The notes under the pieces are model-generated. The model was not told the origin of the DNA. It searched no databases and saw nothing but the letters and a program-made list of their open reading frames with translations. Below, piece by piece: positions 25,072-33,790 of a stretch of 64,000 nt of DNA. The position numbers and the translations under genes were made by a program. This DNA is from JAFAMS01 sp049520515 (GTDB lineage: Bacteria > Vulcanimicrobiota > Vulcanimicrobiia > Vulcanimicrobiales > Vulcanimicrobiaceae). Location of the stretch: NCBI GenBank assembly GCA_049520515.1, contig JBEKPS010000002.1, positions 1 through 64,000 on the forward strand. The letters are read 5' to 3'. Positions within the stretch are counted from its first letter, which is position 1; each line of letters opens with the position of its first letter.

Positions 25072-26283
25072 ATGACGCAGGCTCCTCCGCTGACCGGCAT
25101 TCGGGTGCTCGAGGTTGGCAACTATATGGCAGGTCCGTTCTGCGGGATGCAGCTCGCCGATCTGGGTGCCGATGTCGTGAAGGTCGAGAATCCCGACGGT
25201 GGAGACATGTCGCGTCAGGGCGGCCCGTTCGTCGAGGGCGAGGGCGCGAATTTTCTGCGCATCAATCGCAACAAGCGCAGCCTCGCGCTCGACCTCAAGA
25301 CGGAAGAAGGCAAGAACATCTTTCGCAAGCTGGTCGCTCGCGCCGACATCGTCGTCGAAAATCTGCGGCCAGGGACGATGCGTGGGCTCGAACTCGACTA
25401 CGAGCGTTTGCGCGCTATCAATCCGCGCTTGATCTACGTCGCTGCGTCGGGTTGGGGGCAAGACGGCCCATATGCACCGCTACCCGGCCTCGACATCATG
25501 GCGCAAGCGATGAGCGGCTTGATGAGCATCACCGGCGAGGAAGGCGGCGGACCGGTGAAGATCGGCGTGCCGATGTGCGACCTCGTATGTGCGCTCTACG
25601 GCGCGCTCGCAGCCGTTGCAGCGTTGCGCGTGCGTGAAACGACCGGCGAAGGTCAGCTGATCGACGTCTCGCTCTTCGAAGCCGGCGTCAGCTTCTCGAT
25701 TTACGAGTCCGCGAAGTATTTTACGACCGGTGAGATTCCGCGCCGGCACGGCTCAGCGCACCAAACAAACGCCGTGTATCAAGCCTTGCCTAGCTCCGAT
25801 GGTTACTTCACGGTCGGTGCAAACTCGGAGAAGAATTGGAGCGCGTTCTGCAAGGTGCTCGGTCTCGAACATCTGATCAACGATCCGCGCTATACCGGTC
25901 CAGCCAAGCGGCGCGAAAACTTGGCGGAACTCTTGCCGCCGATCGAAGCGGTGACGACGACGAAGCCGGGACGCTTTTGGGTCGACGAGCTGCAGAAGGT
26001 GGGCGTTCCGTGCTCGCTCTTGCAAAACTACGATCAGGTCTTCAACGACCCGCATCTTTTGGCGCGCAATTATTTCGTCGATGCACCGCACGCTAAGGTC
26101 GGCGCGGTTCGCCAGCTCGGCTCACCAATGCGCTTCTCTGAGTCGCCGGTGCAAATCAAACGCGCCGGTCCGTTGCTCGGCGAGGATACGGCGGACGTGC
26201 TAGGGGAGTTGGGCTTTGATAATCAAGCGATCACCAAAATGAGCGAACGTGGAGTAGTGGGGTTGGCATGCGTTCTGTCCTAA
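25072..26283 (+). CDS. CaiB/BaiF-family (type III) CoA-transferase
   Basis: 403 residues from ATG 25072 (MTQAPPLTGIRVLEVGNYMAGP). The family core is unmistakable: LADLGADVVKVENPDGGD, FLRINRNKRSLALDLK, and the catalytic aspartate in PGLDIMAQAMSGL at about residue 140. Type III CoA-transferases move CoA between a donor and an acid through a covalent aspartyl intermediate. The following crotonase overlaps its end by 16 bases, suggesting a shared acyl-CoA pathway. The longer frame upstream to 24808 runs through the preceding gene and is not used. Confidence 0.94.
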   Translation: MTQAPPLTGIRVLEVGNYMAGPFCGMQLADLGADVVKVENPDGGDMSRQGGPFVEGEGANFLRINRNKRSLALDLKTEEGKNIFRKLVARADIVVENLRPGTMRGLELDYERLRAINPRLIYVAASGWGQDGPYAPLPGLDIMAQAMSGLMSITGEEGGGPVKIGVPMCDLVCALYGALAAVAALRVRETTGEGQLIDVSLFEAGVSFSIYESAKYFTTGEIPRRHGSAHQTNAVYQALPSSDGYFTVGANSEKNWSAFCKVLGLEHLINDPRYTGPAKRRENLAELLPPIEAVTTTKPGRFWVDELQKVGVPCSLLQNYDQVFNDPHLLARNYFVDAPHAKVGAVRQLGSPMRFSESPVQIKRAGPLLGEDTADVLGELGFDNQAITKMSERGVVGLACVLS

Positions 26284-27056
26284 CCGACGAGATTCTCACC
26301 GAAAAAAAAGGACACGTCTTGTGGGTGACATTCAATCGTCCGCAAGCGCGTAACGCGATGAAGCGCGTGATGTACGATCGTCTCGCCGAGATCGCCGACG
26401 AAGTCAACGCCGACGACGACGTGCGGGTCGTCATGCTCACCGGGGCCGGCGACAAAGCATTCGTCTCCGGAACCGACATCTCGGAGTTTGAAAATTTCAA
26501 GAAGCCGGAAGACTCGATCAAATACGAAGAGCAGATGAACAGCGTCATGGACAAACTCGAGCGCGTGCGTGTCCCGATGATCGCAGTCGTACGCGGCGCC
26601 TGCACGGGTGGCGGGATGTCGATTGCGACGATGTGCGACCTGCGAATCGCAACGCCGGACGCGCGCTTCGGGTATCCGGTCGCGCGCACGCTCGGCAATT
26701 GTTTATCGATCGAGAATTACAAACGGCTCGTCAATCAGCTGGGCTACACCGCGGTCAAGCAGAACGTCTTCACCGCAAAGTTGTTCGATGCGCAGCGCGC
26801 CTACGGGCTCGGTTTCCTCAGTGAGATTGTCGAGCCCGACAAACTGATGGAACGCGCGACCGAACTCGCGGAGACGATCGCGGGGAACGCGCCGCTGACG
26901 ATCCGAGCCACGAAAGAAGCTTTACGGCGGATCATGCATGAGGGCGCGAACGCCGAAGGGCAAGATCTGGTGCTCAGTTGCTACATGAGCCAGGATTTCC
27001 GCGAAGGGATGACCGCGTTCTTTGAAAAGCGTCCCGCCAATTGGACGGGAAAGTAG
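26268..27056 (+). CDS. Crotonase (enoyl-CoA hydratase/isomerase) superfamily protein lacking both catalytic glutamates
   Basis: A 262-residue crotonase fold with FNRPQARNAM, the oxyanion-hole GDKAFVSGTDISEF and GACTGGGMSIATMCDLRIA. Aligned by eye to enoyl-CoA hydratase, the catalytic Glu of GGGCEL is Ser here (GGGMSI), and the second Glu of FGQPE is Val (FGYPV). It is therefore unlikely to be a normal hydratase. It is coupled to the CoA-transferase by a 16-base overlap and may bind or isomerise the acyl-CoA made by that enzyme. Confidence 0.88.
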   Translation: MRSVLTDEILTEKKGHVLWVTFNRPQARNAMKRVMYDRLAEIADEVNADDDVRVVMLTGAGDKAFVSGTDISEFENFKKPEDSIKYEEQMNSVMDKLERVRVPMIAVVRGACTGGGMSIATMCDLRIATPDARFGYPVARTLGNCLSIENYKRLVNQLGYTAVKQNVFTAKLFDAQRAYGLGFLSEIVEPDKLMERATELAETIAGNAPLTIRATKEALRRIMHEGANAEGQDLVLSCYMSQDFREGMTAFFEKRPANWTGK

Positions 27057-27065
27057 CTTAGTCGC

Positions 27066-27905
27066 TCATAGGCCGTAGAAGGCCGTCGCAGTCTCACCCA
27101 TGACGGCTGCGCGGCCGGCTTCATCGAGCTGCGGAATGAGTGCGCGAGCCTGATTCCACGTCGTCCGATAGTCGGCACCAAGATTCGAGACCGGCCAATT
27201 GCTCGCGATCATCACGCGCTCGGGGCCAAAATACGTGAAGACGTGTTCGACGTACGGACGGAACTGGTCTTGCGTCGCGTTTGCGAGCGTCGCCGCATTC
27301 AGGAATCCCGAGAGCTTGACGTAGACATTCGGATAATACGACGCGCGGCGTATCGACGTTGCCCACGGCTCCCAAAGACCTTGCGTTGCTGCAGGCTTGC
27401 CGAGATGATCGATGACTTGCTTGAGGTTCGGCAACCGTTCGGCAAGCGTGCTGACGTGATCGAGATGCGCGGGCACCGTTGCCGTCACGTCCCATGTGTA
27501 GCCGCGCTCGGCGACGAGTTCAAGACTTTCGATGACCGCGGGGCGGATAAGCCAATCCGGATCCGGTTCCCAAATGATCATGTGCCGGAAGCCCGAGACG
27601 CGCGGCGCCTTGTCGTAGATATCGAGAGCTTCTTCGGTCGCCTTTGGATTTTCGAGCGGCGCCCACGCAACAACGCCCGCGATGAACGGGAATTGATGCG
27701 CACAATCGATCATGAACGCCGATTCCGCAAGCGTGTCATTGGCTTGAATGATGACGGTCCGATCGATGCCGTTCTGGCGAATCAGTTTCTGGAGTTCGTC
27801 ACCGAGAAAATCGCGACGCAGCGGCGCAAGCTCTTCACGGGCTTCGATCCACGGCTTAAATCCCGCGCGATAGCGCCACAAATGATGGTGCGCGTCGACG
27901 ACCAT
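27066..27905 (-). CDS. Amidohydrolase-family (COG3618) metal-dependent hydrolase
   Basis: A 279-residue TIM barrel with N-terminal VVDAHHHLWRY (metal-binding HxH), GFRHMIIWEPD, LKQVIDHLGKP and the C-terminal ERVMIASNWPVSNLG. It is like L-fuconolactonase/2-pyrone-4,6-dicarboxylate lactonase relatives. It probably hydrolyses a lactone or similar ring, with one divalent metal. It converges with the crotonase gene, 10 bases apart. Confidence 0.9.
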   Translation of the reverse strand: MVVDAHHHLWRYRAGFKPWIEAREELAPLRRDFLGDELQKLIRQNGIDRTVIIQANDTLAESAFMIDCAHQFPFIAGVVAWAPLENPKATEEALDIYDKAPRVSGFRHMIIWEPDPDWLIRPAVIESLELVAERGYTWDVTATVPAHLDHVSTLAERLPNLKQVIDHLGKPAATQGLWEPWATSIRRASYYPNVYVKLSGFLNAATLANATQDQFRPYVEHVFTYFGPERVMIASNWPVSNLGADYRTTWNQARALIPQLDEAGRAAVMGETATAFYGL

Positions 27906-27960
27906 ACGAGCGAGCTACGCTTTTGCAACGGCGCGCACCTCGCTCGGGTTGGGCCGGGGT

Positions 27961-29133
27961 ATGGAGCGGCGGGCAATTGCAGCGGTGGCAACCATGATCG
28001 GAGCCGCATTCCTCGGCGCCACGATCCTGACACCGCTTTATTCGATCTACGAGCGCACCTTCGGTTTTTCGAAGATCACGCTCGCACTGATCTACTCGGT
28101 CTACGTGATCGGCAATCTTCTTGCGCTCTTGCTGTTCGGGAGTTTGTCGGATCAGTTGGGACGCAAGAGGATTGGAATCGTCTCGATGGGGTTGGCGATC
28201 GTCAGCGTGTTGTTGTTCTTATTCGCCGACGGCACAGCATGGCTGTACGCGGGCCGTGTGCTGGGCGGATTCGCGGTCGGTATCGCGTCAGGAACTGGGA
28301 CAGCATGGCTGGTCGAAATCTATGGGCCGCAGCGCCGTCCAGAGGCAACCGTCATGGCGACGGCCAGCAACATGACGGGCATAGCGTTCGGACCGCTGAT
28401 CGGCGGACTGCTTGCGCAGTACGCGCCGGATCCCCTCAAGCTGCCGTTTATCGTCAACATCATTATCATCGTCGTTGCAGCCGCTCTTATTTGGCTATGG
28501 CCGCCGGAGACCGTGCAGCAGCACGGCGCGTTGCGGCAATTGGATTTCACGCCACGCATCGGCGTTCCGAAGGAGATTCGCGCGCGATTTATCGCGCCCG
28601 CCGTCTCGGCGTTTGCAATCTTCGCACTCGGGGGTTTTTACTTCTCCCTTATCCCGAGCGTCTTACGCGAATCGCTTCACAATACGAACAGAGCGACTGC
28701 CGGCGCAATCGTCTTCGAGATGGTTGCTGTCATGGTCGTTGTCATCGTACTCACACGTGAGCTCGAAAGCTACACCGCGATGTTCACAGCGCTCGCCGGC
28801 TTGATTCCCGCCGCCGGCTTACTGGTGACCGCGCAGCTGATGAGCTCGATGCCGCTCTTGCTGATCGCAGGCGTGCTCATCGGAGTCGTGTTCGGTCTCG
28901 GATATCGGGGCGGACTGCAAGTCGTCAACGCGATCGCGCCGGCCGACCGGCGTGCCGAAGTCGCATCGAGCTATTTCCTTGCGTGCTTTTCCGGAAACTC
29001 GATTCCGGTTATCGGTGTCGGCGTCTTGTCGGCAGCCTATGGTTTGGATGTTGCAAGCAGCGCGCTTGCAGCGATGGTCGGCGTCCTGGCTATCTTCGCG
29101 CTCGTTGTCGGCTTGCGCACCTCACGAGGGTAG
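27961..29133 (+). CDS. MFS transporter
   Basis: About 390 residues from ATG 27961 with about 12 membrane segments. The TM2-TM3 loop motif is GSLSDQLGRKRIG and TM4 has FAVGIASGTGTAWLVE, both MFS signatures. The substrate is unknown. The TTG at 27949 is a weaker alternative start. The 3' end overlaps the convergent small gene by 12 bases. Confidence 0.9.
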   Translation: MERRAIAAVATMIGAAFLGATILTPLYSIYERTFGFSKITLALIYSVYVIGNLLALLLFGSLSDQLGRKRIGIVSMGLAIVSVLLFLFADGTAWLYAGRVLGGFAVGIASGTGTAWLVEIYGPQRRPEATVMATASNMTGIAFGPLIGGLLAQYAPDPLKLPFIVNIIIIVVAAALIWLWPPETVQQHGALRQLDFTPRIGVPKEIRARFIAPAVSAFAIFALGGFYFSLIPSVLRESLHNTNRATAGAIVFEMVAVMVVVIVLTRELESYTAMFTALAGLIPAAGLLVTAQLMSSMPLLLIAGVLIGVVFGLGYRGGLQVVNAIAPADRRAEVASSYFLACFSGNSIPVIGVGVLSAAYGLDVASSALAAMVGVLAIFALVVGLRTSRG

Positions 29134-29640
29134 CGAACTCTCTTCCGGCATCCGGGGCCATTCTGGCTCGTGGTGCGTCTGCAACATCGCCGTGAGCGCT
29201 TCGAGTTTATCAAGAGCTTCCGGCCTCGCTGCTACCTTGCGATACAAGCGAATGAAGCGCGCACTTTTCTTCCAAAGGCCGGAAACGTTGAAGGTGCCGA
29301 ACGCTATCTCTGCGTCGAGCATCTTGTACATCACACACGCCCCGACCGATTCGTAGAAAAAAAGTGCCGGAAAGGCGGGGCCACCCCGTTCCCACATCTG
29401 TTCCGGTGTTGCCGCATCGCCCAATTCATCACACAAGCGCTCGAGATTCCCGTCGTATATGAACGCGAGCGCCGCGAGTACCCTTTCGGACTGGTTCAAC
29501 TGGACGAGTGACAAGAAAGTCGCGGATTGGGTGGAAATGCGGATCAGCTCGAGCTGACGCAGTGCGGCGTGGACGGAAATCGCGACGATGAGGAGCGCGA
29601 GCACGGCGGACGCAGCCGAGATCCATTCCGGCGAAAACAC
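29122..29640 (-). CDS. Small membrane-anchored protein of unknown function (DUF4760-like)
   Basis: A 172-residue protein with one N-terminal membrane helix (ISAASAVLALLIVAISVHAALRQ) followed by a cytosolic, mostly helical part. The layout resembles DUF4760, a family with no known role. It shares one base with the stop region of the VOC gene (29640) and sits downstream of it on the same strand. Confidence 0.65.
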   Translation of the reverse strand: MFSPEWISAASAVLALLIVAISVHAALRQLELIRISTQSATFLSLVQLNQSERVLAALAFIYDGNLERLCDELGDAATPEQMWERGGPAFPALFFYESVGACVMYKMLDAEIAFGTFNVSGLWKKSARFIRLYRKVAARPEALDKLEALTAMLQTHHEPEWPRMPEESSLPS

Positions 29641-29993
29641 TATTGCTCTGACTCGTAACAGACGACTTCCAGCGGATTGCCGTCCGGGTCTTTGAAGAAG
29701 ACCGCATAATAGTTGTGGCCGTAAATCCCCTCGTCGCGTTCGATTGCTAGCGCGCCGATTTCCGGGAGAATCTCCGCGACTCTATCGACGGTCTCGTGAT
29801 CCGGCGCATGCAGCGCGACTGTGGTCATTCCCGCGACCATCTCCAGGTCTTCGGTGAAGCCCAGCCAGTTCTCCGAGCTACCCATCGGTCGAGAGAATGT
29901 CGTGAATCCCGGGCCGATCGACTTCTCACCGCCAAGTATGTCGAAGATGCGCTGATAAAACGCTTCGGCTTTCTTTCGATCTCGCACGCGCAT
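29640..29993 (-). CDS. VOC (glyoxalase-fold) protein
   Basis: At least 117 residues: DRKKAEAFYQRIFDILGG, then HALHAPDHETVD-like VALHAPDHETVDRV and FFKDPDGNPLEVVCYE, a typical single VOC domain. The usual N-terminus 'ISHVDMRVRD' is visible upstream of the first ATG (29993), so the true protein probably starts 5-9 codons earlier, possibly at ATC 30008. This frame has no ATG/GTG/TTG there. The gene follows pntB with almost no gap. Confidence 0.82.
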   Translation of the reverse strand: MRVRDRKKAEAFYQRIFDILGGEKSIGPGFTTFSRPMGSSENWLGFTEDLEMVAGMTTVALHAPDHETVDRVAEILPEIGALAIERDEGIYGHNYYAVFFKDPDGNPLEVVCYESEQ

Positions 29994-30016
29994 ATCGACG
30001 TGCGAGATGACGGGTC

Positions 30017-31423
30017 TCAGAGCCCTTTGACCACGGACGTGAGATTGTCGATGGATTTCTTGGCGTCGCCGAAGAGCATCATCGTTTTTGGATTTTCGTA
30101 AAGCGGATTGTCGATACCGGCGAAGCCGGGGTTCATACTGCGTTTGAGGACGACGATGTTTTGCGCTTTGTCGACATCGAGAATCGGCATGCCGTAGATC
30201 GGAGAGCTCTGCACGTTGCGCGCGGCCGGGTTCGTGACGTCGTTTGCGCCGATGACGAGTGCGACGTCCGCGCGCGGAAATTCCGGATTGATGTCTTCCA
30301 TGTCGTAGAGCGACGTGTACGGCACGTTGGCTTCTGCGAGCAAGACGTTCATGTGCCCGGGCATACGTCCCGCGACCGGATGGATCGCGTACTTGACCTC
30401 GACGCCTTTTTTCTCGAGCTGGTCGGCCAGCTCGCGCACGCTGTGCTGCGCTTGTGCGACGGCCATGCCGTAACCCGGAACGATGATGACTTCCTTCGCG
30501 TACGCGAGCATGACGCCGATATCGTCGGCCGTTCCGCTGCGCACATGCCCATCGCCGCCGGCGACTGCGGCACCGCCGGTCGCCGTATGAACCGCGCCGA
30601 ACGCGCCGAAGAGCACGTTTGTGATCGAGCGATTCATGGCTTTGCCCATCAGCAGCGTGAGTAGCGTACCAGACGCGCCGACGAGCGCGCCGCTGATGAT
30701 CAGCACGTTGTTATCGAGCACGAAGCCGGTCATCGCCGCCGCGAGTCCGGTGAAAGCGTTCAAGAGCGAGATGACGACTGGCATGTCGGCGCCGCCGATC
30801 GGCAGCACGAACAGCACGCCCAGTAACAGCGAGCCGACGAGCAACACGTAAAACGCGAGCTCGGGCATGTAGCTCGCGCAGACTGCGACCGCAGAAACGA
30901 CAATGGCGAGTGCGATCAACGCGTTGACGATTTGCTGTCCGGGATATTGGATCGGACGCCCGGTCATCAATTCTTGCAGCTTGAGGAAGGCGATGATGCT
31001 GCCCGCAAAGCTGATCGAACCGATCGCGCACGAGAGCACGATCGGAACGCCTTGATCGACCGGAACGTTACCACCCGTATCGCGCATCAGGCGCAGAACG
31101 TCGCCGAGCGCAACCATTGCGGCCGCACCGCCGCCCATTCCGTTGAATGCTGCGACCATTTGGGGCATCGCCGTCATCTTGACGACGCGCGCCGAGTAGA
31201 TGCCGATTGCGGCACCGATGGCGATGCCGATCCCGACTTCCCACCAGCCGACGATGCCTTGCGTGAGCGTCGCGACAAGCGCGATCAACATGCCCAGCAT
31301 CGAGATGCGATTGCCCAGACGCGCGGTCTTGGGTGAGCTGAGATAACGAAGGCCGATGATGAAACAGATTCCGGTGATGAGATATGCGACGTCGACGGGA
31401 TTCGCGAGTTGGTCGGCCGTCAT
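30017..31423 (-). CDS. pntB: NAD(P) transhydrogenase, beta subunit
   Basis: A 468-residue membrane protein. About nine membrane helices fill the first two thirds. The C-terminal NADP-binding domain has VIIVPGYGMAVAQAQHSVREL and the loop VLLAEANVPYTSLYDMEDIN, then VLKRSMNPGFAGIDNPLYE, the family signature. With PntA it couples hydride transfer between NADH and NADP+ to proton flow, making NADPH. Its GTG/ATG start overlaps the preceding pntA2 stop by 4 bases. Confidence 0.96.
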   Translation of the reverse strand: MTADQLANPVDVAYLITGICFIIGLRYLSSPKTARLGNRISMLGMLIALVATLTQGIVGWWEVGIGIAIGAAIGIYSARVVKMTAMPQMVAAFNGMGGGAAAMVALGDVLRLMRDTGGNVPVDQGVPIVLSCAIGSISFAGSIIAFLKLQELMTGRPIQYPGQQIVNALIALAIVVSAVAVCASYMPELAFYVLLVGSLLLGVLFVLPIGGADMPVVISLLNAFTGLAAAMTGFVLDNNVLIISGALVGASGTLLTLLMGKAMNRSITNVLFGAFGAVHTATGGAAVAGGDGHVRSGTADDIGVMLAYAKEVIIVPGYGMAVAQAQHSVRELADQLEKKGVEVKYAIHPVAGRMPGHMNVLLAEANVPYTSLYDMEDINPEFPRADVALVIGANDVTNPAARNVQSSPIYGMPILDVDKAQNIVVLKRSMNPGFAGIDNPLYENPKTMMLFGDAKKSIDNLTSVVKGL

Positions 31424-31734
31424 CCGCGCTTCCCGTCAGTCGGTGCGGGCGATGGTTTCGGTTTGAACATCTCGAGCATCCGCTCGGTCACGGTGTAACC
31501 GCCAAAGACGTTGAGGCTAGCCATCACGACGAGCACCACCCCCAGGATCGGATGCAGCGGTGGATTCGCCAAGCCTGCAACCAGAATCGCGCCGACCAGC
31601 ACGATGCCATGAATTGCGTTCGTCGCCGACATCAGCGGGGTGTGCAGCGTTGCCGGAACTTTCGAGATCACTTCGATGCCGACGAAGAGCGCCAGAATAA
31701 AGACGGTCAGCTCGGTGAGAAGATGTGCGCTCAC
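31420..31734 (-). CDS. pntA2: NAD(P) transhydrogenase, alpha2 (membrane) subunit
   Basis: A 104-residue protein with three membrane helices (TELTVFILALFVGIEVISKV, HTPLMSATNAIHGIVLVGAI, VLVVMASLNVFGGYTVTERML). It matches the separate α2 subunit of the three-part bacterial transhydrogenase. It overlaps the neighbouring genes by 4 bases on each side. Confidence 0.95.
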   Translation of the reverse strand: MSAHLLTELTVFILALFVGIEVISKVPATLHTPLMSATNAIHGIVLVGAILVAGLANPPLHPILGVVLVVMASLNVFGGYTVTERMLEMFKPKPSPAPTDGKRG

Positions 31735-32867
31735 GTGCGTCCTCCGGCAATCGCGGTTTTCGTCGGCTCGTGCAAGATCTCTCCGTTTTCGGTCAGGAGC
31801 GTGTCGCGCACGATTTCGTCGCTGCGATCCAAGTTGAGCTTGCCCTCCTTGACGATTACGTCGAGCAACGCGAGCACGTTGCGCGAGTAAAGCTGGCTTG
31901 CGTTCAGCGGCATCGTCGCTGCCAGATTCTTTATACCGACAATCGTGACGCCGTTCTCGACCACGACTTCACCCGGTCTGGTGAGCGCGGAATTTCCGCC
32001 CGCATCGGCCGCAACGTCGACGATCACCGAGCCCGGCCGCATTTTGCGCACGGCTTCTTCCGTGATCAAGATCGGTGCGCGGCGTCCGGGGACGAGTGCC
32101 GTTGGAATCACGACATCCGAATTGCCGATGTGATCGGCCATCCATTGGCGCTGGCGCTCGGCTTGTTCGGGCGTCAGCTCTTTGGCGTATCCGCCCGAAC
32201 CTTCGGCGCTTTCGCCGAGATCGAACTCGAGGAACGTTGCGCCGAGACTCTGCACCTGTTCTTTGACGGCGGCGCGCACGTCGTATCCGGAAACGACGGC
32301 ACCCAGGCGGCGCGCAGTCGCAATCGCTTGCAATCCAGCAACGCCCGCGCCGAGGATCAAGACTTTCGCCGGTGCAATGGTGCCGGCCGCAGTCGTGAGC
32401 ATCGGGAAAAACTTCGGCAGATATTCGGCCGCGAGAATTACGGCTTTATAGCCGGCGATGTTGCTTTGCGACGAGAGCGCATCCATGCTTTGCGCGCGCG
32501 TGATGCGTGGAATCGCATCCATCGAAAGCGCTCGGAGTTTGTGTGCTGCGAGCGATTCGACATAGCGTGGATCGCCCAGCGGCGCAAGAAGTCCGAGCAG
32601 CGCCGTCCCCTCGGGGATCTCGTTTAGCTCCGCATCGCTGGGCCGGCTGACGTGAACGACCAAATCGGCGCCGGCGAACAGCGCAGAATGATCGACGACG
32701 GTCGCACCCGCCGCAGTGTACGCACCGTCCGGAAAGCTTGCGCTTGTCCCCGCACCTCGCTCGACGCGAATGGTGTGCCCGGCTTTTATGAGCCGGGCGA
32801 CCGTGTCGGGCACAAGGCCGACTCGCCGCTCGCCTTCGGCGGTTTCTTTTGGAACGACGATCAGCAT
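31731..32867 (-). CDS. pntA1: NAD(P) transhydrogenase, alpha1 (NAD-binding) subunit
   Basis: A 378-residue soluble NAD-binding subunit related to alanine dehydrogenase: VPKETAEGERRVGLVPDTV, the Rossmann motif KVLILGAGVAGLQAIATARRLGA, and SVIVDVAADAGGN. Together with the two genes downstream it forms the Rhodospirillum-type split transhydrogenase. Its start at 32867 adjoins the hydrolase gene (32867-33739), so the four genes are probably one transcript. Confidence 0.95.
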   Translation of the reverse strand: MLIVVPKETAEGERRVGLVPDTVARLIKAGHTIRVERGAGTSASFPDGAYTAAGATVVDHSALFAGADLVVHVSRPSDAELNEIPEGTALLGLLAPLGDPRYVESLAAHKLRALSMDAIPRITRAQSMDALSSQSNIAGYKAVILAAEYLPKFFPMLTTAAGTIAPAKVLILGAGVAGLQAIATARRLGAVVSGYDVRAAVKEQVQSLGATFLEFDLGESAEGSGGYAKELTPEQAERQRQWMADHIGNSDVVIPTALVPGRRAPILITEEAVRKMRPGSVIVDVAADAGGNSALTRPGEVVVENGVTIVGIKNLAATMPLNASQLYSRNVLALLDVIVKEGKLNLDRSDEIVRDTLLTENGEILHEPTKTAIAGGRT

Positions 32868-33739
32868 CAGCGACCGCTAGTGACCGGCGCGCGGAGACGA
32901 ACGCTATTCTTCAGCGACCCGACGTTCTGAATCGTGATCTCCATGACGTCGCCATCGTTTAAGAATTCGGGTGGTGTGCGTGCGAAGCCGACGCCTTCGG
33001 GCGTGCCGGTTGCGATCACGTCGCCGGGTTCGAGCGTCAGTCCGGCGCTGAGACTCTCGATGATCTTCGCAATCGAGAAGATCATGTGTTCTGTGTTTGA
33101 ATGCTGCTTCTCAACGCCGTTGACTGTTAACGCGATCTCGAGCTTTTGCGGGTCCGGAATGTCGGAGGCTTCGACGATCCACGGGCCGATCGGGCACGTG
33201 TTGTCGAGCGTCTTTCCTTTAAACCACTGCACGTGCGCTTTCTGCAGATCGCGCGCGGTCACGTCGTTGAGGCACGAGTACCCGAAGATGACGTCCAGTG
33301 CTTCGGCCTCGGAAACGTCGCGGCAACGCGTTCCGATGATCACGGCAAGTTCGGCTTCCCAATCGTATTGCGACGACAGCCTCGGATTGAGCTCGAGCGC
33401 TTGATCCGGGTCGGCGATGGCGGTCGGGGCCTTCGTAAAGAACGTCGGGACGTCCGGAAGCGTGAGCTCCTGTCCGCGCGCTCGCGCGCCTTCTTCGGCG
33501 TGCGCGAGATAATTGCGGCCGACGCAAAAAACGTTTTTGTGCGGACGAATCGGCGCGAGTAAGCGCACTTGGTCGAGCGAGATCGGCTCGCCGAGATTTT
33601 TGAGCTCGGCCGATCGCTGCGCAGGATCGAGCGCGATGAACGCGTGCATGTCGAGTCCCGAGCGGAATGACCGAACGCTATTGCCCTCGAGAACGCCTGA
33701 TGCCGCATCGCGGCCTCGCGCAAAGCTGACGAATCGCAT
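32867..33739 (-). CDS. Fumarylacetoacetate hydrolase family protein
   Basis: A 290-residue FAH-fold enzyme. Metal-binding residues lie in YDWEAELAVIIGTRCRDVSEAEALD and the lid region follows in GYSCLNDVTARDLQ, then GDVIATGTPEGVGFART. These are the classic FAHD1/HpaG motifs. Such enzymes cut acylpyruvates or decarboxylate ring-cleavage products. It is divergent from the gentisate-dioxygenase-like gene, whose product (maleylpyruvate/fumarylpyruvate) is the usual substrate of FAH-type hydrolases, so the pair may share an aromatic-degradation route. The neighbouring operon is the transhydrogenase. Confidence 0.93.
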   Translation of the reverse strand: MRFVSFARGRDAASGVLEGNSVRSFRSGLDMHAFIALDPAQRSAELKNLGEPISLDQVRLLAPIRPHKNVFCVGRNYLAHAEEGARARGQELTLPDVPTFFTKAPTAIADPDQALELNPRLSSQYDWEAELAVIIGTRCRDVSEAEALDVIFGYSCLNDVTARDLQKAHVQWFKGKTLDNTCPIGPWIVEASDIPDPQKLEIALTVNGVEKQHSNTEHMIFSIAKIIESLSAGLTLEPGDVIATGTPEGVGFARTPPEFLNDGDVMEITIQNVGSLKNSVRLRAPVTSGR

Positions 33740-33790
33740 ACTAGGTTCGCGTGCCTTTCACGGGTAAGTGAGCCGTCGGAGGGTTCTACC

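Noticed and set aside
27243..28760. 505-codon plus-strand frame across the amidohydrolase and MFS genes
   Set aside because: It crosses two well-supported genes in another frame and matches no family.
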